The translations under genes and the position numbers were made by a program. The notes below the pieces were generated by a model, which was not told the origin of the DNA, made no database searches, and worked only from the letters and a program-made list of their open reading frames with translations. Below, piece by piece: positions 5,362 to 6,414 of a stretch of 6,414 nt of DNA; the stretch's first letter is position 1, and each line of letters starts with the position of its first letter. Source of the stretch: JAAFIP01 sp031431335 (GTDB taxonomy: Bacteria; Pseudomonadota; Gammaproteobacteria; Burkholderiales; Burkholderiaceae_C); assembly GCA_031431335.1 (NCBI GenBank), contig JANPDG010000287.1, positions 1-6,414 on the forward strand, written 5' to 3'.

Positions 5362-6414
5362 ATGACATTGAGCAGAAAAACGTTGTGGAGCACCGGCGTG
5401 ATTGCAGGCGCAGTGATGTGTTTGCTGGCAGGCGCAGTGTCGGCCAAAACGATTCGCATTGGCAACCAAGGCGATGCGTTGTCGATGGATCCGCATTCGC
5501 TCAACGAATCGCTCCAACTTAGCGTGACGGGTAATGTGTATGAGCCTTTGGTGGGCCGCAACAAAGACCTGAGTCTTGCGCCTGGCTTGGCAACCAAGTG
5601 GAGCCAGCCATCACCTACCGTGTGGCGCTTTGAGCTGCGCAAAAATGTGAAATTTCACGACGGTACGCCGTTCAATGCGGACGACGTGGTCTTTAGCTTT
5701 GCGCGCGCTTCAGGCGACGGCTCGGACATGAAGAGCTACACCAACGACTTTAAAGAGGTGCGCAAAGTAGACGAGTTCACCGTAGAAATCGAAACCAAGG
5801 CACCATTTCCTATTTTGCCCGATGTCATCTCGCTGGTGTACATGATGAGCAAAAAATGGGCTGAGACCAACCAAGCCACCAAGCCAGTAGACCGCCGCAA
5901 AGGCATTGAAAACGCGGCATCTTTCAAAGCCAACGGAACAGGTCCTTTCCGCGTGCGCGAGCGCCAACCAGGCGTTAAAACTACGCTTGCGCGCAACGCC
6001 AGCTACTGGGGCAAGATGGATGGCAACGTGACCGAGGTCATCTACACCCCTATTGGCAACGACGCTACCCGCGTGGCGGCATTGATCTCAGGCGAGATTG
6101 ACGTGATGGAGCCTGTGCCCGTGCAAGACGTGGCCCGTGTAAATGCCAGTGCTAACGCCAAAGCCCTTACAGGCCCCGAGCTGCGCACCATCTTTTTGGG
6201 TATGGACCAAAAGCGTGACGAGCTGCTGTACTCCAGCGTCAAAGGCAAAAACCCGTTCAAAGACAAGCGTGTTCGCCAAGCGTTTTACCAAGCCATTGAT
6301 ATTGAAGGTATTAAACGCACCGTGATGCGCGGCGCGTCTAACCCTACTGCGCTGCTGATTGGCCCGGGCATCAACGGTTTTGATGCCAACCAAAACAAGC
6401 GCCTGCCGTATGAC
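5362..6414 (+). CDS. Periplasmic peptide-type ABC solute-binding protein (family 5), SBP2, 3' end outside the window
   Basis: The reading frame is open from the ATG to the window edge (351 codons, no stop), so roughly the last third of a normal-length family-5 binding protein is missing. A Sec signal peptide covers residues 1-28 (basic SRK, hydrophobic core, VSA cleavage box). Cys20 has no lipobox around it, so a lipoprotein is unlikely. The family signature is WRFELRKNVKFHDGTPFNAD (88-107), followed by NGTGPFRV (191-198), YWGKMDGN (215-222) and the GKNPFKDKRVRQAFYQAID block (295-313). It is a paralogue of SBP1: residues 211-324 align without gaps to SBP1 210-323 with about 65 of 114 identical by my hand count. 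It follows the amidohydrolase in the same unit and is probably the binding protein encoded with this transporter. Its ligand is probably peptide-like or an N-acyl compound, but the sequence does not settle this. Confidence 0.92.
   Translation, partial: MTLSRKTLWSTGVIAGAVMCLLAGAVSAKTIRIGNQGDALSMDPHSLNESLQLSVTGNVYEPLVGRNKDLSLAPGLATKWSQPSPTVWRFELRKNVKFHDGTPFNADDVVFSFARASGDGSDMKSYTNDFKEVRKVDEFTVEIETKAPFPILPDVISLVYMMSKKWAETNQATKPVDRRKGIENAASFKANGTGPFRVRERQPGVKTTLARNASYWGKMDGNVTEVIYTPIGNDATRVAALISGEIDVMEPVPVQDVARVNASANAKALTGPELRTIFLGMDQKRDELLYSSVKGKNPFKDKRVRQAFYQAIDIEGIKRTVMRGASNPTALLIGPGINGFDANQNKRLPYD

Overview
The window looks like a chromosomal segment of a Gram-negative betaproteobacterium, most likely order Burkholderiales and probably Comamonadaceae-like. 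The reasons are a Burkholderiales-type general porin with the typical signal peptide and C-terminal Phe, moderate-to-high GC in the transport genes, and the style of the family-5 solute-binding proteins. The species cannot be fixed from the sequence. All five genes lie on the + strand, and no mobile element, CRISPR array, tRNA or rRNA was seen.

Layout: an outer-membrane porin (114-1160) is followed by a small GCAA-loop hairpin and a strong intrinsic terminator (1199-1226). Next comes a monocistronic periplasmic peptide-type solute-binding protein, here SBP1 (1316-2902), closed by a second intrinsic terminator (2943-2970). A second transcription unit then holds a DppB-type inner-membrane permease (3059-4039), an abutting M20-family amidohydrolase (4040-5314), and a second solute-binding protein, SBP2, which runs off the right edge (5362-6414+). 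The partner permease (DppC type) and the ATPases are not in the window.

The most notable signal is regulatory. Each of the three intergenic regions that should hold a promoter (before the porin, SBP1 and the permease) contains a good match to the sigma-54 (RpoN) -24/-12 consensus TGGCACG-N4-TTGCW. All three have the exact GG-N10-GC spacing and the correct orientation, and they lie 16 to 71 bp before the start codon. The 47-bp gap before SBP2 has no such match, which fits SBP2 being co-transcribed with the permease. This suggests one RpoN-dependent, perhaps nitrogen-responsive, scavenging module.

Proposed working (inference): the porin lets small solutes through the outer membrane, and SBP1 and SBP2 capture peptide-like or N-acylated compounds in the periplasm. 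An ABC transporter using the DppB-like subunit imports them, and the cytoplasmic M20 enzyme hydrolyses the amide bond to release a usable amino acid or amine.
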